DNA of 64,000 nt from Phytophthora sp. 'mugwort' (lineage: Eukaryota > Oomycota > Peronosporomycetes > Peronosporales > Peronosporaceae), in the NCBI GenBank assembly GCA_033558025.1, contig JAUCEF010000009.1, positions 2,542,001-2,606,000 of the forward strand, in the 5' to 3' direction. Below are positions 22,330-32,951 of this stretch, piece after piece (position 1 is the first letter of the stretch; the number at the start of each line of letters is the position of its first letter). The translations under genes were made by a program, and so were the position numbers. Below the pieces are notes generated by a model. That model was not told the DNA's origin and did not search any database. It worked only from the letters and a program-made list of their open reading frames with translations.

Positions 22330-24324
22330 TTATGGGCTGGTAGTACACTTAGATGTTGTCTCTGGTTTAACAACCTGGCCATTCGACTCGAACGTCGTTG
22401 CTAGCCAAGGCGCTTGGTCTGGGTTGAGCACTACAATTGTTTTCTTACGTTTTGGTGGCTCTGCTGGTTCGAATGGAGCTGGCTCCGGCAGAATACTTCC
22501 ACGATGTACTGAACCTTGATCAGTTGATCTGATAGTGCTTCTGTCGGCTTGTGGAACAGTGTTTGCGTTGGGCTGGAGCAAGCGGCCAAATCGACGACAC
22601 CGGAAAGTGTAGCCCAAAGCTATGAAGAGAAGCAAATGGAGACCTTCGTCCCCCGCGAGAGAGGACCATCCTGACGAATGCTGCGTCGCATCGTTCACAA
22701 GCCCCACGATGCCTAAGATGCATGACCAGAACATATACGCTGCTAGCAACGCGCGGAAGCGGCGAAACAGCATGAATTTCGTGTAGACGGGCGTGAGCTG
22801 GGGGTCCAGATCAAGCTGACGCACCATTGCAAGCTGGTATTTGAGCATATTAAGATTGAAGGCCGAGTTATACCAAACCATGAAGACCACACAAGCCCAG
22901 GAGAGACCCCAGACAATCACGATAGCAAGCTCCTTGTCACCTGTGTGCCTAATGACGGCAAATGATCCTGCCCAACTCAAAGTGACAAAACGGATCCATT
23001 GCACTTCACGTGGAGGCAGCGCAGCTCGTGTAATCTTCCAGCCTTTAGCGATGATTATCACGATCTCTGCAAACACGGCCAATGCCACCAGCTGTGCCAG
23101 CACGGAAATATTTTGGACGAGGCTGCGAGCTGTACCCACAAGTTTGCCCTCAGTGTAGAGGCCACTGAAAGTCAATATCGCGTAGAACGTCTGTGTAACA
23201 GGGATGAGTTTCATCTTGGCTTGGAGCTCAATTACAGTGTCACTTGCTGCTGCGCGGATATGCACTATCCAGACAAATGAGGTGATACCCCAGACAAGTG
23301 AACTCAATCCATAGAAAATGGACCGGAAATTGGTTGCTTTGCCCAGACAATCTCCTTCCGAGTTGCAAAGATTCATTGCCACTGTACCACGAATTGTTGG
23401 AGGCAAAGATGGCGAGGTTTTACATCCTTCATCTTCTGCTATTCCGGAAATTTGGCTCGTGTACGACACTGGATAATTGTTTGGGCAGTAGAAGCATGAC
23501 GTGTCGTCGTGTGAGCGTTGAGCATTTGAACCGACTGGTTTTGACCCTGGCGGATGCTTCAAACATGAGCGAAGGATGCCATCCTGGCCACCTAAAGTCT
23601 CACAAGAATCTATGAAGAGTATCACGTTGGTCGATCTGCTGCTTGATCTCGAGGCTTTACTGCCTCCATCTGCACTCGCTTGATCAAGCGGCGAGTACAC
23701 GGGTGGAGTCAAATCGGCCATCAACCCCGACACAACCTTGAAGGATTGATACACAAATTCGTCAGGAGATTCGTCTTCGAGTGGGAAAGACTGGCAGTAA
23801 TAGTCAAGCGTCCGATTTGTCATGGCACAATAGGATGGCACATGGATATTCGACATATCATCCCCAGAGGATGGTGTGTTGAGGAAAGCTTTCGTGGCAT
23901 CTGCATCACATACGACAAGGTAGAGCATGTCCCGTCCTTCGTCAGCTTTGGGCACTGCGATCGTGAGCAAGATTGTCAATGCGATCTCGAAGCTTCCATC
24001 CTCTCCAATGTCATATTCAGCAAGATACTGCAGACGTGAAGCATAGCTCTCGATGGCCACTTGGTAGTAGTAGTTTTTGTCACCAGACGACGAGGATGGG
24101 GTTGATTTGTATGGCATGGTCATGTCCGCTTGTGAGATCGACGCACTATTTGCAAGGAACAAAGAAACTAGCGCTGAGCGAAGGACGCTTCTGCAGGACA
24201 CGCCACTAGAATGTCGCCATCTTGAACGAAGGCGTCGTGTAGGCACCATCGTTGTTGGTGGTTCCAACTCGATCGGATGTAGTGACGATGGTAGTGAGAA
24301 CTTAGCGAATAATGGAATGAACAT
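22330..24324 (-). CDS. GOST/GPR107-like seven-transmembrane protein, 664 aa (copy 1)
   Basis: Single exon from ATG 24324. A later in-frame ATG (MVPTRRLRSRWRHSS) is also plausible because it lies closer to the hydrophobic signal segment SVLRSALVSLFLANSASISQ. A lumenal or extracellular domain of about 270 residues follows, with Cys pairs (YCAMTNRTLDYYCQSF, DSCETLGG, CFYCPNNYP) and N-glycosylation sites. Seven hydrophobic helices lie between about residues 333 and 575, starting FYGLSSLVWGITSFVWIVHI and including AKGWKITRAALPPRE and LGYTFRCRRFG. The cytoplasmic tail contains KRKKTIVVLNPDQAPWLAT. Domain order and the GW(G/K)-I-T motif fit the Lung_7-TM_R/GOST family, whose known members act in Golgi-endosome trafficking. 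It is paralogous to the divergent gene at 25252. Confidence 0.72.
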   Translation of the reverse strand: MFIPLFAKFSLPSSLHPIELEPPTTMVPTRRLRSRWRHSSGVSCRSVLRSALVSLFLANSASISQADMTMPYKSTPSSSSGDKNYYYQVAIESYASRLQYLAEYDIGEDGSFEIALTILLTIAVPKADEGRDMLYLVVCDADATKAFLNTPSSGDDMSNIHVPSYCAMTNRTLDYYCQSFPLEDESPDEFVYQSFKVVSGLMADLTPPVYSPLDQASADGGSKASRSSSRSTNVILFIDSCETLGGQDGILRSCLKHPPGSKPVGSNAQRSHDDTSCFYCPNNYPVSYTSQISGIAEDEGCKTSPSLPPTIRGTVAMNLCNSEGDCLGKATNFRSIFYGLSSLVWGITSFVWIVHIRAAASDTVIELQAKMKLIPVTQTFYAILTFSGLYTEGKLVGTARSLVQNISVLAQLVALAVFAEIVIIIAKGWKITRAALPPREVQWIRFVTLSWAGSFAVIRHTGDKELAIVIVWGLSWACVVFMVWYNSAFNLNMLKYQLAMVRQLDLDPQLTPVYTKFMLFRRFRALLAAYMFWSCILGIVGLVNDATQHSSGWSSLAGDEGLHLLLFIALGYTFRCRRFGRLLQPNANTVPQADRSTIRSTDQGSVHRGSILPEPAPFEPAEPPKRKKTIVVLNPDQAPWLATTFESNGQVVKPETTSKCTTSP

Positions 24325-25251
24325 GGTGGTTATTGGGAAAGCAAGTAAAAATAGAGAATGGACTTAAAGTCTATATATAAACAACGTGGCAAGATTACTA
24401 CGGGCTAGTTGCCATTTGTAGAAGCAGAATAAACGATGTCTTAAATGAGTCGAGTTTCATCTTTTGCCACCAATAATCTAGTTGAGGTATATTATAGAAA
24501 ATGACAGCGTTTCGAGCTGGTTTGATCCGTACAGCCGGACAGTATTAGCTCTAGGGATAGTGCTTAAAGAGGGATACTTATCTCAGTATCAATGTGATCC
24601 ACGCGTATTGCTGGCGCTGTGATTGAGTAGCAGGCTCTAGAGTGAACTCATTTGACTATTGAATTTATCGGCGGAGCGGCTGACATAAAGACAACACTCT
24701 TTCGTTCAGCTGGATCTATGCCTATTTATCAAACGGTCGCCATTGGAATGGCTTTGTATGTTTTACGATAAACTTGGGCCGTGCTTGCTGAAAACATGCA
24801 CCTCAATGTATTCGCGCGAGTGTGGACGTATCACTAAACCTTCTTGGTGAGTTTCTTTCCATCATCAACATTCTCGCGAAGTATTGAATCTACTACTTTT
24901 GGGCGACCTGTGAGCCACAGATACCAAAATATTCAGTGCAACATATGTCGTCATTCTCGATAGCTCTTGATACACACAATTCGCTGCCTACTCGCTTAGT
25001 TTGTACATCCTACTGTACAGGGGCGACTTCAGCTGGCCTTCCAAGAGCTCAGAACCCGTCGCCAGCATGAGGTTAAGTTAAGTTAAAAAGTTGGTCCGAA
25101 GGTGATAACAGCCATAACTATGAGTATAGATGGATAAACGCTACTTATAGCAGTGCGTAGGTCAACATTATTTGTCTGAAACCGCACATCTAAAGAGAGA
25201 GTAGGATCGAAAGGTGCACCCGCTGAGTATTTATATCTTCGAAGTCATGTA
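24325..25251. promoter_or_regulatory. Divergent intergenic region between GOST-like paralogues
   Basis: This 927-bp gap separates the two start codons of head-to-head paralogues and must contain both promoters. It is AT-richer than the genes and contains no ORF of note. A short direct repeat, GTTAAGTTAAGTTAA, sits at about 25072-25086. No specific operator could be identified. Confidence 0.4.
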
Positions 25252-27135
25252 ATGCAGTCTGTGTTTATTGGCTCTCACTCTACAATCCAGACCACCATGC
25301 TGTCATGTCCAAACCCAGGCGCTTGCCAAGTTTTCTCTCTTCTATTATCGTTGCTATACTGCCTGACTACAATACTTTTCGCTTCAGCAGCTCCCACGAC
25401 GTTATTTGGTCGGTCCAATTATCATCACCAAGTGACTCTGGACAGCAGTTTCTCCCCGCTAGAGTATCTCGCAACTTTCGATCTGGGGTATAACGGAACC
25501 TTCGAGCTCGTCTTAGACGTAAGCTTTCCAATGTTTACACTTGAGGATGGCGATGATCGAGTCATGCTGTATTTACTGGCATGTGACGAGTCAGTGAAAA
25601 GTTTTCTCAATCTTCCGTCCGCCTCCCGTACCAGTAGTAATGAGACCTCGGTACCTACTTACTGTGCCATGGCTAATCATTCACTCGATTTTTACTGCCA
25701 CTCGTTCGCGTTAGAGAATCAGTCTCCTGATAATCTCGTGTACCAGTCCAAGAAGACAATCACGGGCTCAGTAAACAACATCACGCTCGTAGCTAAGCTC
25801 ACGGAAAGTATTTCAACGAAACTCACTTTCTATATCGATGCATGCGAGCTTTTAGGCGGAGAAGAGAGCATCCTGCGGTCGTGTCTCGAGTACCCGCCGC
25901 CAATATCAAGTACTCAGTACTCCAGATGCTACTACTGCCCTGAACAGTTCCCAGACCGATCGGAGGCAGACGGCGAGAGGTGGTCTGAGGAATGTATCAT
26001 TTCCTCTCCCATTAGAGAACCCGTTGAAGGTATTGTAGGCATGGAACTGTGCAAGGCGAACGGCCAGTGCATGTGGGAAACAGACACGTATCTAGTTGTA
26101 TTCTATGCTGCAAGTTCCGTGTTGTGGGGCGTGTGGGGCTTTGCCTGGATTTGGCACATGCACTTCGCTCCAAGTGGATCTATTGTGGCTTTGCACTACA
26201 AATTGGTTGGGGTTCCCATCACTCAAGTGATCTACGCAATTTTTTCGTTTGCTGCGAAGTATACTGCTGGACATCTTGCAAGCCTGAAATTTAATATGAT
26301 TGCTGTTACAGCATTGCTAGCGCAAGTTGTTGCGCTAGCGGAGTCAGCGGAAGTGGCTTTATTTGTTGCCGCCGGCTGGGGAATCACCCAAAAAGGGTTG
26401 GAGAGGATCGATATCTTCCGGATTCGTTGTGTCTCAATAGAATGGGCCCTTGCTTTTGTGGTTTTAAAGCAGCTTGAAGTCGACAATATAGGGATTGCAA
26501 TCGTCTGGGGCATCTCATGGTTCTCCATCGTGTTTTTGATTCATTACTATTCAACAGCAAATTTAAAGATGCTACGATTGAGGTACAGAATTGGAGAGCA
26601 AATGAATATCGACACGTCGCTGGTCAGGTGGAAAGGAACATTATTTCTTCACTTCCGACGACTCCAGAAGGGCTTTGTTTTCATCGCCACGCTCACTGCA
26701 CTTACCGGATCTGACAATCGTTGGCGCATCTGGGAATGGGTCTCCGTGCAGGGCCACGAGATTCTCATCTTCCTTCTGTACTCTGTACTGGGCTATATCT
26801 GCCGATGTCAGCGATTTCGCTTCAGTGAGCTGGAAAACTTGGAGATTGAGGTGGGCACTGGAGTTACTTCCACGCAAGAAAATGGTTCGGCCGACTCGAT
26901 TAGCAGCGCAAATGTGGTGCCCGTCATTGTGGAGCCAGTACGCAAGAAAGTTGCAACAGCTCTGATACTTAATCCGGACAAAAGCGTGCTGCTTGGAACA
27001 GCCTATGCATTTGCAGAGTCAGCGGATACCGATACTCCTTTAACAAAAGAGAGCGAAGTTCGAATAAGCTGTGAAGCTGATACCAATCCGAGTTCATCAC
27101 CCCGTGCGCCATCAGATAGTTCGGTTAGGCTTTGA
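25252..27135 (+). CDS. GOST/GPR107-like seven-transmembrane protein, 627 aa (copy 2)
   Basis: Single exon. ATG 25252 is the first, and ATG 25297 (MLSCPNPGACQVF) lies nearer the signal segment VFSLLLSLLYCLTTILFASA. The ectodomain shares its landmarks with copy 1: LEYLATFDLGYNGTFELVLD, YCAMANHSLDFYCHSF, DACELLGGEESILRSCLE, CYYCPEQFP and MELCKANGQC. The membrane block spans about residues 277-520, beginning VVFYAASSVLWGVWGFAWIW and ending LGYICRCQRFRF, with AAGWGIT in the GOST-type position. The tail holds KKVATALILNPDKSVLLGTA, matching the tail motif of copy 1. Topology is thus seven-TM with a long glycosylated N-domain. It should act in endomembranes or at the surface. Divergence is substantial, so the duplication is not recent. 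Confidence 0.72.
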   Translation: MQSVFIGSHSTIQTTMLSCPNPGACQVFSLLLSLLYCLTTILFASAAPTTLFGRSNYHHQVTLDSSFSPLEYLATFDLGYNGTFELVLDVSFPMFTLEDGDDRVMLYLLACDESVKSFLNLPSASRTSSNETSVPTYCAMANHSLDFYCHSFALENQSPDNLVYQSKKTITGSVNNITLVAKLTESISTKLTFYIDACELLGGEESILRSCLEYPPPISSTQYSRCYYCPEQFPDRSEADGERWSEECIISSPIREPVEGIVGMELCKANGQCMWETDTYLVVFYAASSVLWGVWGFAWIWHMHFAPSGSIVALHYKLVGVPITQVIYAIFSFAAKYTAGHLASLKFNMIAVTALLAQVVALAESAEVALFVAAGWGITQKGLERIDIFRIRCVSIEWALAFVVLKQLEVDNIGIAIVWGISWFSIVFLIHYYSTANLKMLRLRYRIGEQMNIDTSLVRWKGTLFLHFRRLQKGFVFIATLTALTGSDNRWRIWEWVSVQGHEILIFLLYSVLGYICRCQRFRFSELENLEIEVGTGVTSTQENGSADSISSANVVPVIVEPVRKKVATALILNPDKSVLLGTAYAFAESADTDTPLTKESEVRISCEADTNPSSSPRAPSDSSVRL

Positions 27136-27450
27136 TAGGATACCGACACAAGGTATTAAACGTGACAAAGGAGGAAGTCCTAACTGACATTAATGTGCAT
27201 TACTGAAAAACAGACGAGGTGTTTCTTACACATACAGTGCGCGTCGAAATTATAGCGCACCTGAAAGTTGGCTTCTCGAGTCGGCGTATGATTTTTACCA
27301 CCAATAACACCCAAGAGGCGTCGTGAAGCAATACAACATAAATGCAAAAAGCAGAATCAAGAAAGCTAATGTCGTTCGAGAGCAGTCGACAAAAAACACG
27401 ATTTGGGTCGGGTCGAAATTTTAACCGTTAAATATTACGGCTAAGACAGA
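27136..27450. other. 3' flank of GOST-like copy 2
   Basis: No gene. AT-rich spacer between the GOST-like gene and the inverted-repeat element. Confidence 0.4.
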
Positions 27451-28202
27451 CGCCGGTTGAAACGTCCCTAATACTGCTCTAAACTGCTCTAAAAGTCTTA
27501 AAATATATTTAAAAATACAGAATCTTTAGCGAATTTGACCTAAAAAGTGTTATAATTTACGAAACAGGGAATCAATTTCTAATAATGAATTCAAGTCATT
27601 GCCTCTAACTGAGCGCAGCCAGCCATTTTTTTTGAGTTTTTGCTCTAACATTACCTGTCGCACGTAAGAGTCTTCGGGGATGCGAGGCTCGATGAGCCGC
27701 ATGTGCAGCTGTAGGGCCGTCGCCGTCGGTGGCGACGGGTGCAATGCGCTATGCCTGCGGATCGTAAACCGCAGGGAGCGTTCCCCCTGGACTAATTGAA
27801 GATGTGTATCCTTTTTTTTTTCCTTTATGCTATCACTTGTCTCTAAATCAACCCCCTAATCCTCGCTACGCTCGATGGTGACAGAACCCTAAGCCCACTG
27901 CGGCTCGCACGCGAAGCCTGTGCTTGCCTGGAGGTCAATTCCAGGTCGCATCTCAGCTCGTCGAGCCTCGCATCCTCGACGACTTTTACGCGTTTGAGTG
28001 ATAGATCACGCGAAGAGATTTTTATTTGTTCTAATTGCTCTGGAGTTTTTCTTATTTTGTTTTAATTCCCCTGTGTGGTCTAAAAGCAATCCGCTAAGAT
28101 TTAAAAACTGCTCTAATAACTGCAACTTTCATCCGTAACTTACGGATTTTTAGTGCATTTAGAACACTTTTAGAACACTTTTTAGGGACGTTTTTCCAGC
28201 CA
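27451..28202. mobile_element. Inverted-repeat element with CTGCTCTAA subterminal motifs
   Basis: The left arm reads GGTTGAAACGTCCCTAATAC from about 27455 and then CTGCTCTAAACTGCTCTAAA. The right arm (reverse complement from about 28201) reads GGCTGGAAAAACGTCCCTAA, followed by an AAGTGTTCTAAAAGTGTTC repeat. About 45 bp per arm is recognisably inverted and includes the shared core AACGTCCCTAA. CTGCTCTAA recurs near 28108 as well. The interior has no transposase. A short minus-strand frame (27550-27744) and another open minus-strand segment (about 27870-27990) have no recognised product. No clear target duplication was found, so the superfamily is undecided. Confidence 0.5.
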
Positions 28203-28494
28203 TCAAAAACAAAAGCGGCTATAATGGTAATAAATGAGGAATCTGAACATCTTTTTGAACGACGGTTTGGAGACCACTCTTGGTTTCTTTGGGCGGCGGC
28301 CAATATATCACGAGGCAAGCAGTTAAGCGAGGAAGAATGCATCAAGATCAACACGTCCATTAGAGCCGGGAAAAGCAATACCGAGCGAAGCCGTTTTATA
28401 TCACGTTGTTATTGTGTCTTGCAGCAGGTTTTTCATATTCGAGCTCTTATTCCCGGTTTAAGCCGTCCGTTTAAGAGCCAGGATTAGGTTTAAC

Positions 28495-29602
28495 GTGGTC
28501 ATCTCCCGCAAATCAGTCCAACGCATCAAATCCCACCAATCGGAGCTCACTTGCATACCTCCTATTTACTGCAAAAAAGTCAGTTGGGCATTCTGGAAGC
28601 CTACCCCCAATAAAATGGCGTACTCTAGCGACATCGTGTGGCGAACCATAGTCCTCGTGTACATTTATGTACTGGAGCCGGATCTCGTCGCGGAACTTAT
28701 GAGGACACATGTGTGAACCACGCGGTGCTGGATGCGCCAGCTCGAGTTGGCCGGATCCCCGGAGGCTTCCACTCCAACGCAGGAGCGAGGCGCTTGCTGG
28801 GAACATGCTGTCATCGCCTTCGCTGAAACTACGCCAAGATCCATCCATGCTTTTATATTGAAGAGCTCCAGAGCGAACCCCGGAGCCGCTTCCAAACAAA
28901 CATCAACACATCAACTACCACGATTTGCCACACGCTGCGATTTGATCTCAGCTTGACGCGCCAAGTTCTCACCAAGAGAGCACGAGAAGCTTTGCCTCGC
29001 GAGCGGCAAGAATTCATCGAACGCCTTTCTCCGTTTTACGCCGGACCAGATCAGCTCGTGTTCGCCGATGAGACAGTGAAGATGGATGGGGTGCGTACAA
29101 CCGATTTTTTTCTCCTAATGCTACTGTGTTAAGCTTCAAATGTTTTTTAGGAGCGTGATACGGAAGTATGCCTGATCTAAGCGCGGCACATCCACTGTCG
29201 TTTCCTTGCCTTCTTCTCGCGGATAGATAATCTCGGTGTTGGCGGCCATCGACATGAATGGGTTCGTCGATTTGCGCACACGTTAGGTACGTTCACAAGG
29301 TCGGGCATTCACGAGGCTTTCGGAACCAAAAACTTGCCTCTTATTTGAATCCGTGGTCCCTCCCAAGGTCCATTGTTGTCTTAAACAATGCAAAAATCCA
29401 CATGTACAAAGAGATCCAAGAGCTTGTGCATTCTACTGGCGCCCTACTATTGTTTCTACCGTTTTACTCCCCGGATCTCGGCCCGATTGAAGTCGCCTTT
29501 TTCCTTGCTTAAGCGGTGGATCCAGCGACACGCATTTCTTGCGTTCAAGGAAGACCCGGCCGCTGTCATGGAGCGTAGCATTGCGAGAATGCTCGAATGC
29601 TG
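28495..29602 (+). pseudogene. Tc1/mariner-superfamily (DDE_3) transposase relic
   Basis: MAYSSDIVWRTIVLVYIYVL (about 28615-28675) is an HTH start like those of oomycete Tc1-type transposases. Later, in changing frames, come HPCFYIEELQSE, the long open piece DLSLTRQVLTKRAREALPRE, PFYAGPDQLVFADETVKMDG (catalytic Asp in FADET, about 29035-29090), VLAAIDMNGFVDL, SIVVLNNAKIHMYKEIQ (29370-29415; the family's LDN is LNN here, so a catalytic Asp is lost) and LLLFLPFYSPDLGPIEVAFF (29440-29505), with the last acid intact. An AT-rich interruption at about 29090-29150 may be a degenerate intron. Several stops and frameshifts make it inactive. It abuts the truncated end of the gypsy element. Confidence 0.75.
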
Positions 29603-29769
29603 AAGAAGTGGTATGACTTGTAGAGTCATCGCGGATACGAGAGTAATGTACTGAAAATAAATGCATGGTCTTGTTTTTTATTGCTCCTCTCCTCGGTCAT
29701 CCCCGAGAAAGCACAATCTATATCCTTCATGTCCTGTTCTGGAGCGGACACTGGTGTTTCTTGGGCACG

Positions 29770-31376
29770 GTAGGGTGGTTCACGGAAGGAAGGGACGATG
29801 CCACATATGCGCTAGCTTCCGCGCGTATCCTTCCTTGATTTAATCCAGATATAGCCACCCTCGATCCAATGCGGATCCACGCTGTCATTGTGGCGTTCGG
29901 CCCAATCCGTATTAGCCTTCTTCAGCTTCTCGTTCACGTCCGCTCTCGCCTGCCGGTAATAGCGCTGGATCCGGTACCGCCATCGGCGTGGATCCCGATC
30001 TCGGCGTCTCGTGCTGCCCAGCGGGAGAGTTGCTCTAGCGTTGTGCGTGGATCCCAACCGTGCGTAAGGTAAAACGGGGTGTCCCTCGGATCCGATTGTG
30101 TGTCGTATTGACAGCGAACGTCAGGCTCTCTGCATACTCATCCCAGTCGCGCTGGTTCTCGTCCTCGACATACATCTTGAAGGATCTCGTCACCGTCTGC
30201 ACCATGCGTTCCGCAGTCCCGTTCGCCTGAGGCCTATAAGCCATGGTTTTTCGCTGCCACTGGCCCAAGATCCGATTGAACGCCTTGAAGAAGTCAGACA
30301 TGAAGCCAGGTTCCCTGTTATGCCGGATCACCTCGCTCGCACCGAAGCGTCGGAACACACATTCCTCGTAGGATTCCGCGATTGTTTTTTTTTTTTGGGG
30401 GGGGGAGGCTGGCCGGGGCGCACTCGCCTTGGCAGATTTACTCATATTAGGAGTTCCGTGTGGCCCTTGTACGACTTGGGCAGCGAGGGGATGTGATCCA
30501 TCGCTATGACCTGAAAAGGGTAGGTGGCCTGCATATTGCCGGGTGACTCACCGCATATGGTCGGTCGCCCCTTGCCAGTCCCGCAATCCACGCATTCACC
30601 TACGAACCGCGATACGTCCTGAAGAGTCCACACCAATAGAAGTGATCCCGGATCCGCTGATATGTTCTGCTGATCCCCTGATGACCGCCCTCAAGGCTTA
30701 CGTGATAGTGATGCAGTAGATCCTCGTGCAGCGTCTCGGGAACGACCAGACGAAGCAACCCGTCTCTCTCTTCCTCCTCCTTCTCAGACGGCGGGCAGTA
30801 GTAGAGTAGGTCCTGTTCGTTCATCTCATAGTCAGCAGCCACGTTGCTGCACACCCGAGCTTCGTCCTTTTTTTCCAGATCCTTCACATCCCCCTGAAGG
30901 TACTTCTTGAGGTTCATGATCCGCTTTTCTTCGTCTTGAGCTTGTCGGATCCGATCCACTCTCAGCTGGTGGACCGCCTCTTCGTGCAGCACACTGGGGG
31001 TGGTGACCTTCCGGCGGGATCTAGTCGCCATGGCTGCAATGCGAAGCGTATATCCTCGACAACTATGGTCAGGATCTCGGGTAGTCGATTCAGCGTCACC
31101 AGATCCTTTCGCGTCTGGTCGTCCTTCACCTCTGTACCTGCTTCCCGCTCTAACGCCGCCCTCACCAAAGTATCTGCGCTGGCGTTCCATGCTCGCTTGA
31201 CATGAAGCAAGTCGTGATCCGGCCAGGCTCTCAGACGGTGTAGAGCCTTCTGCAGCAACAACGTCAACGCGGGAGCTTTGCAAACGATCTCGCCCTTCAT
31301 CTGTCGGATCACCCAACTGGAGTCCCCATAGATCACCAAACGCCCTCGATCCAGTCCTTCTAGCAAATCGAAACAT
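29770..31376 (-). pseudogene. Gypsy integrase region
   Basis: The zinc-binding N-terminus is visible (LHEDLLHHYHVSLEGGHQGI then CVDCGTGKGRP, about 30755-30560). The catalytic core begins at FQVIAMDHIPSLPKSYKGH (first Asp, about 30520). A stretch before TIAESYEECVFRRFGASEVI appears lost or scrambled around the T/G homopolymer at 30384-30405. The second catalytic position reads RHNREPGFMSDFF, with Asn where the family has Asp. The Glu is retained in QANGTAERMVQ. The C-terminal part runs through LGSTRRRDRDPRRWRYRIQR to EGYARKLAHMWHRPF. Frame changes occur near 30440, 30620 and 30060. It is catalytically dead if the reading is right. Confidence 0.8.
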
Positions 31377-31990
31377 AACAACAGTTCACCGTTTTTTCCG
31401 CCTCATTGACCGTCATACCTTCTGCCCATACTGACTCCGCCTTGACCACCGTCCACTCGGGCAACCTCCACACGATATCGCTAAAGGCGCCTCCGCCGCG
31501 TTTGACTCTGGCGGATCCGTCGAAACTAGCGACCAGGAGTTCCCCGTCGGGCTTCACTGTAAAGATCTGAGCCTGTGTTGCTCGGCGGGGCTCTTTCCGC
31601 GGTGCAATTGCTACCAGCGCCTGATCCACTATCGATCGTGGCGCTACACACGCAGCCAGCGATCCCAAAATCGCATCCTCGCCTTTCGTGCACTTAGTGA
31701 TCTCCAACGTCCAGGGCGATAGCAGCGCGGTCCACCCGACCCGCCCTTGGAGCCTTGCAGCGGAACAGCCAAGCCAACGTCGAGTGCCACGTCAGGACCT
31801 TGATTAACCTGCCGACAGCATCGAATAACCCAGATCCAGCATACGCAGCAGCACTAGCACTTCCTTCTCCACGACGCCGTAGTTCAACTCGTTTGACTTC
31901 AACGTGCGGCTCGTGAACATCATGGGCAAGTATGTGCCGTCGTGATCCTGCACCAGGAGGCGGACACTGCCCACTCGCTGGCATAGACGA
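31077..31990 (-). pseudogene. Gypsy RNase H region
   Basis: Landmarks in order on the minus strand are LTWHSTLAWLFRCKAPRAGR (about 31790-31730), LLVASFDGSARVKRGGGAFS with the first catalytic Asp (about 31535), AESVWAEGMTVNEAE with Glu (about 31435), and LVIYGDSSWVIRQMKGE with Asp (about 31330). The frame shifts near 31385 but the metal-binding acids are preserved. It connects reverse transcriptase to integrase as in other chromoviral-type gypsy polyproteins. Confidence 0.75.
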
Positions 31991-32053
31991 TCAGCACAGG
32001 CTGTTTCTCCGGATCGAAGTGTTGAAGGATCGGGGTCGTCGCGATCTTGTTCT

Positions 32054-32951
32054 TCAGCATGAAGAACGCTGCTCTAGCTCGGATCCACTTCGGCTCTGAC
32101 GCCTCCGGATCCTAATCGAACTGGAGGTCCCGCCTTCGAGGATCTCTCGGCCGATCTTCCCTTCGTTGACAGCGATCCCGCTCTCAGTACGCATCGCGGC
32201 GAAATCCACTTCTCGCAGCTCGTACAGCACCAACGTGTACACCGCCATGCCTTCGATGAAGCGTCCGTAGAAGCTTAGACTACCCAAGAACGACTGCATA
32301 GACCGTAGAGATCTCGGGAATGGCAGATCCACCAGCGCGCAAAGATCCTTTGGATGAGCCTCCAAGCCTTCGATGGATACATGATGCCCAAGGTAATCTA
32401 CCTTATTCCCCCCCCCAGAAGCTCTTCGCGACACTGATCGAGATATTCCACTTGTCACAGGGCGCGTGTAAGAGCTTCACTTGTTCGCACAAATGATCCC
32501 AGTATCTGGCCGTAACAAGGATGTCATCGATGTAGGATCGACGCCCCAGTACGGAAGGTTCACCTACTTCCTCCGGATCTCCTCCTTCGAAGATGTCTGT
32601 CGAGGATCCTCGATCCGCTGCTGGTGGGATCCGCAAGAAGCCGTACAGTGCGTTGTCGATCAGCCCCTGGTAGATCTGTGGAGCGTTCTTCAACCCGAAC
32701 GGCATGCGGTTCCACTCCAGCAGGCCAGACGGCGTGGTGAATGCCGAGATGGCACGAGCGCGATCCGTCATAGACACAACCCAGAAATCACTTGCCATAT
32801 GCATCGAGCAATACCACAGCACCTTGTCTAGATCCTCAAGCAGATCGTTGATCAGGGGCATCGGGTAGACCGTCAGCTTGGTGAGACCGTTGACCAGGCG
32901 GTAATCAATACACAACCTTATGTCCACACCATTCTTCTTGATGATCACCAC
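32054..32951 (-). pseudogene. Gypsy reverse transcriptase region
   Basis: Conserved RT blocks appear in order: VDIRLCIDYRLVNGLTKLTV (32925-32870), HMASDFWVVSM (about 32800), WNRMPFGLKNAPQIYQGLID (32720-32660), the catalytic YIDDILVTA (about 32530) and, after a frameshift at the C-run 32407-32413, VDYLGHHVSIEGLEAHPKDL and FLGSLSFYGRFIEGM. The YIDD box is intact. A 20-30-residue insert with Asp/Glu (DIFEGGDPEEVGEP) precedes YIDD and may be element-specific. Confidence 0.85.
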
